A DNA stretch of 64,000 bases from positions 6,108,935-6,172,934 of the forward strand of contig CM030935.1 of the NCBI GenBank assembly GCA_018136815.1, in the 5' to 3' direction. A program made the translations under genes and the position numbers. Shown here in pieces: positions 63,326 to 64,000 of the stretch. Position 1 is the stretch's first letter. Each line of letters begins with the position of its first letter. The notes beneath the pieces are model-generated. The model was not told the origin of the DNA. It saw nothing but the letters and a program-made list of their open reading frames with translations, and searched no databases. The DNA is from Isochrysis galbana. Lineage: Eukaryota > Haptophyta > Isochrysidales > Isochrysidaceae.

Positions 63326-64000
63326 CTATGCACTATCGTGCTCATGCAGATCAAATGTGTGATCAATGGCGAGTACCTCGATGATCAAATCGCCATGGAT
63401 TTTTCGAGCAATGAGCCGCAGCATCGGGTCTTCAGCTATAATATTGCTGAATATAAGCACCGATTCGTGCGCCGTGGCGCTTCTAGTCGAGTCCATGTCG
63501 TGCACAACAAGCGCCCGTGCATGTGGATTGTCTGCCAAACACCTTAGGTAGTGTGCAATAGATCGCACGATATTCGCTGGCGGAACAAAGTCATAGCATA
63601 AGTCGGAAGCGATCACAAGGTCGTAGTAGTGGGGAAAATCAATAGGTGCGCTATTTAGATCAACTTTTGCCACTTGGGCTACACGCTCGAGACCATTGAG
63701 TCTGACATTCTTTTGAGCGAGTGCTAAAACCGTTTCATCGTTGTCCGTCAAGGTGACCTGCGCCGCTCCCAAAGAGGCGCACGCAAGCCCGGCGGCGGCG
63801 ACACCACATCCAAGCTCGATCACACGCGCCCCCACTACTGAGATTCCATGGCTGCCTTGCTGGAGTGCCTCAATGGCGAGACGCGATGATCGCCACAACC
63901 GTGTGCCAGTGCCGCTGCTTTGAGGTGTACAACGGAGCTGCAAGGACGCCACCGGTCCGACCCGAACTTGCAACGTATGCTCGCCGTTGCCAGAGAGCGC
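63326..64000 (-). CDS. METTL21-like protein lysine methyltransferase (5' end outside window)
   Basis: The frame is open from the window edge to the stop at 63326, giving 224 residues seen; no ATG is present before the domain, so the start lies beyond 64000. Blocks typical of the Methyltransf_16/METTL21-EEF2KMT group are GTGTRLWRSSRLAIEAL, VIELGCGVAAAGLACASLGA (SAM motif I), VTLTDNDETVLALAQKN and DLVIASDLCYD, the post-motif II block in which family members usually have D/E-x-x-Y. These enzymes methylate lysines in chaperones or translation factors. Substrate is unknown; cytosolic location is inferred from the family. Confidence 0.85.
   Translation of the reverse strand, partial: ALSGNGEHTLQVRVGPVASLQLRCTPQSSGTGTRLWRSSRLAIEALQQGSHGISVVGARVIELGCGVAAAGLACASLGAAQVTLTDNDETVLALAQKNVRLNGLERVAQVAKVDLNSAPIDFPHYYDLVIASDLCYDFVPPANIVRSIAHYLRCLADNPHARALVVHDMDSTRSATAHESVLIFSNIIAEDPMLRLIARKIHGDLIIEVLAIDHTFDLHEHDSA

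Overview
The window is eukaryotic nuclear DNA. It is very GC-rich, its genes carry few and short GT-AG introns (52-175 bp where I can place them), and promoters hold long poly-G/poly-C runs and CT tracts. The gene set (CAX-type cation/H+ exchanger, importin alpha, an MFS transporter, secretory-pathway sulfotransferase and methyltransferases, a stand-alone EgtD-like histidine methyltransferase) and the chromovirus and LINE remains suggest a marine unicellular alga, possibly a haptophyte or a relative. That placement is inference; no rRNA or organelle marker is present.

Layout. 0-1 kb: a LINE endonuclease fragment abutting a dispersed repeat (called R1 here). 1.6-4.3 kb: G/C and CT tracts, then a CAX exchanger in three exons. 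4.4-5.4 kb: short repeats and a 202-bp tandem repeat. 5.4-8.1 kb: a short, internally deleted Ty3/Gypsy element (A). 10.1-11.3 kb: a C2H2 zinc-finger gene on the minus strand. 13.2-13.9 kb: an AT-rich orphan ORF running into an old Ty3/Gypsy RT fragment. 13.88-40.45 kb: two head-to-tail copies of a 13.2-kb Ty3/Gypsy chromovirus, separated by a 100-N gap. The outer edges carry the same 5-bp sequence (GTACG), so this may be one insertion split or duplicated in assembly. 42.1-43.7 kb: MFS transporter. 44.9-45.6 kb: FkbM-type methyltransferase. 46.7-47.4 kb: a Stowaway/mariner-like MITE. 47.7-49.6 kb: membrane-anchored sulfotransferase. 50.6-51.3 kb: a small unrecognised gene. 52.3-54.0 kb (-): importin alpha. 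54.8-55.9 kb: EgtD-like enzyme. 56.9-57.7 kb (-): a diverged LTR related to the large element. 58.3-59.2 kb (-): a possible 2OG-Fe(II) oxygenase, divergent from a membrane-anchored class I methyltransferase at 59.7-60.7 kb. 61.0-61.8 kb: a 757-bp insertion with 20-bp target duplications. 62.1-62.8 kb: mini- and macrosatellite repeats. 63.3-64.0 kb (-): the 3' part of a METTL21-like lysine methyltransferase.

The host genes are unrelated single-copy functions and show no operon-like grouping. Three of them (sulfotransferase, FkbM methyltransferase, the 59.7-kb methyltransferase) could act on glycans in the secretory pathway, but nothing beyond loose proximity links them. The most unusual item is the chromovirus: between gag and protease it carries a domain resembling phage-type cytosine methyltransferases, and it also ends in a chromodomain. 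Retrotransposon copies are described here as fossils, by family and parts only.
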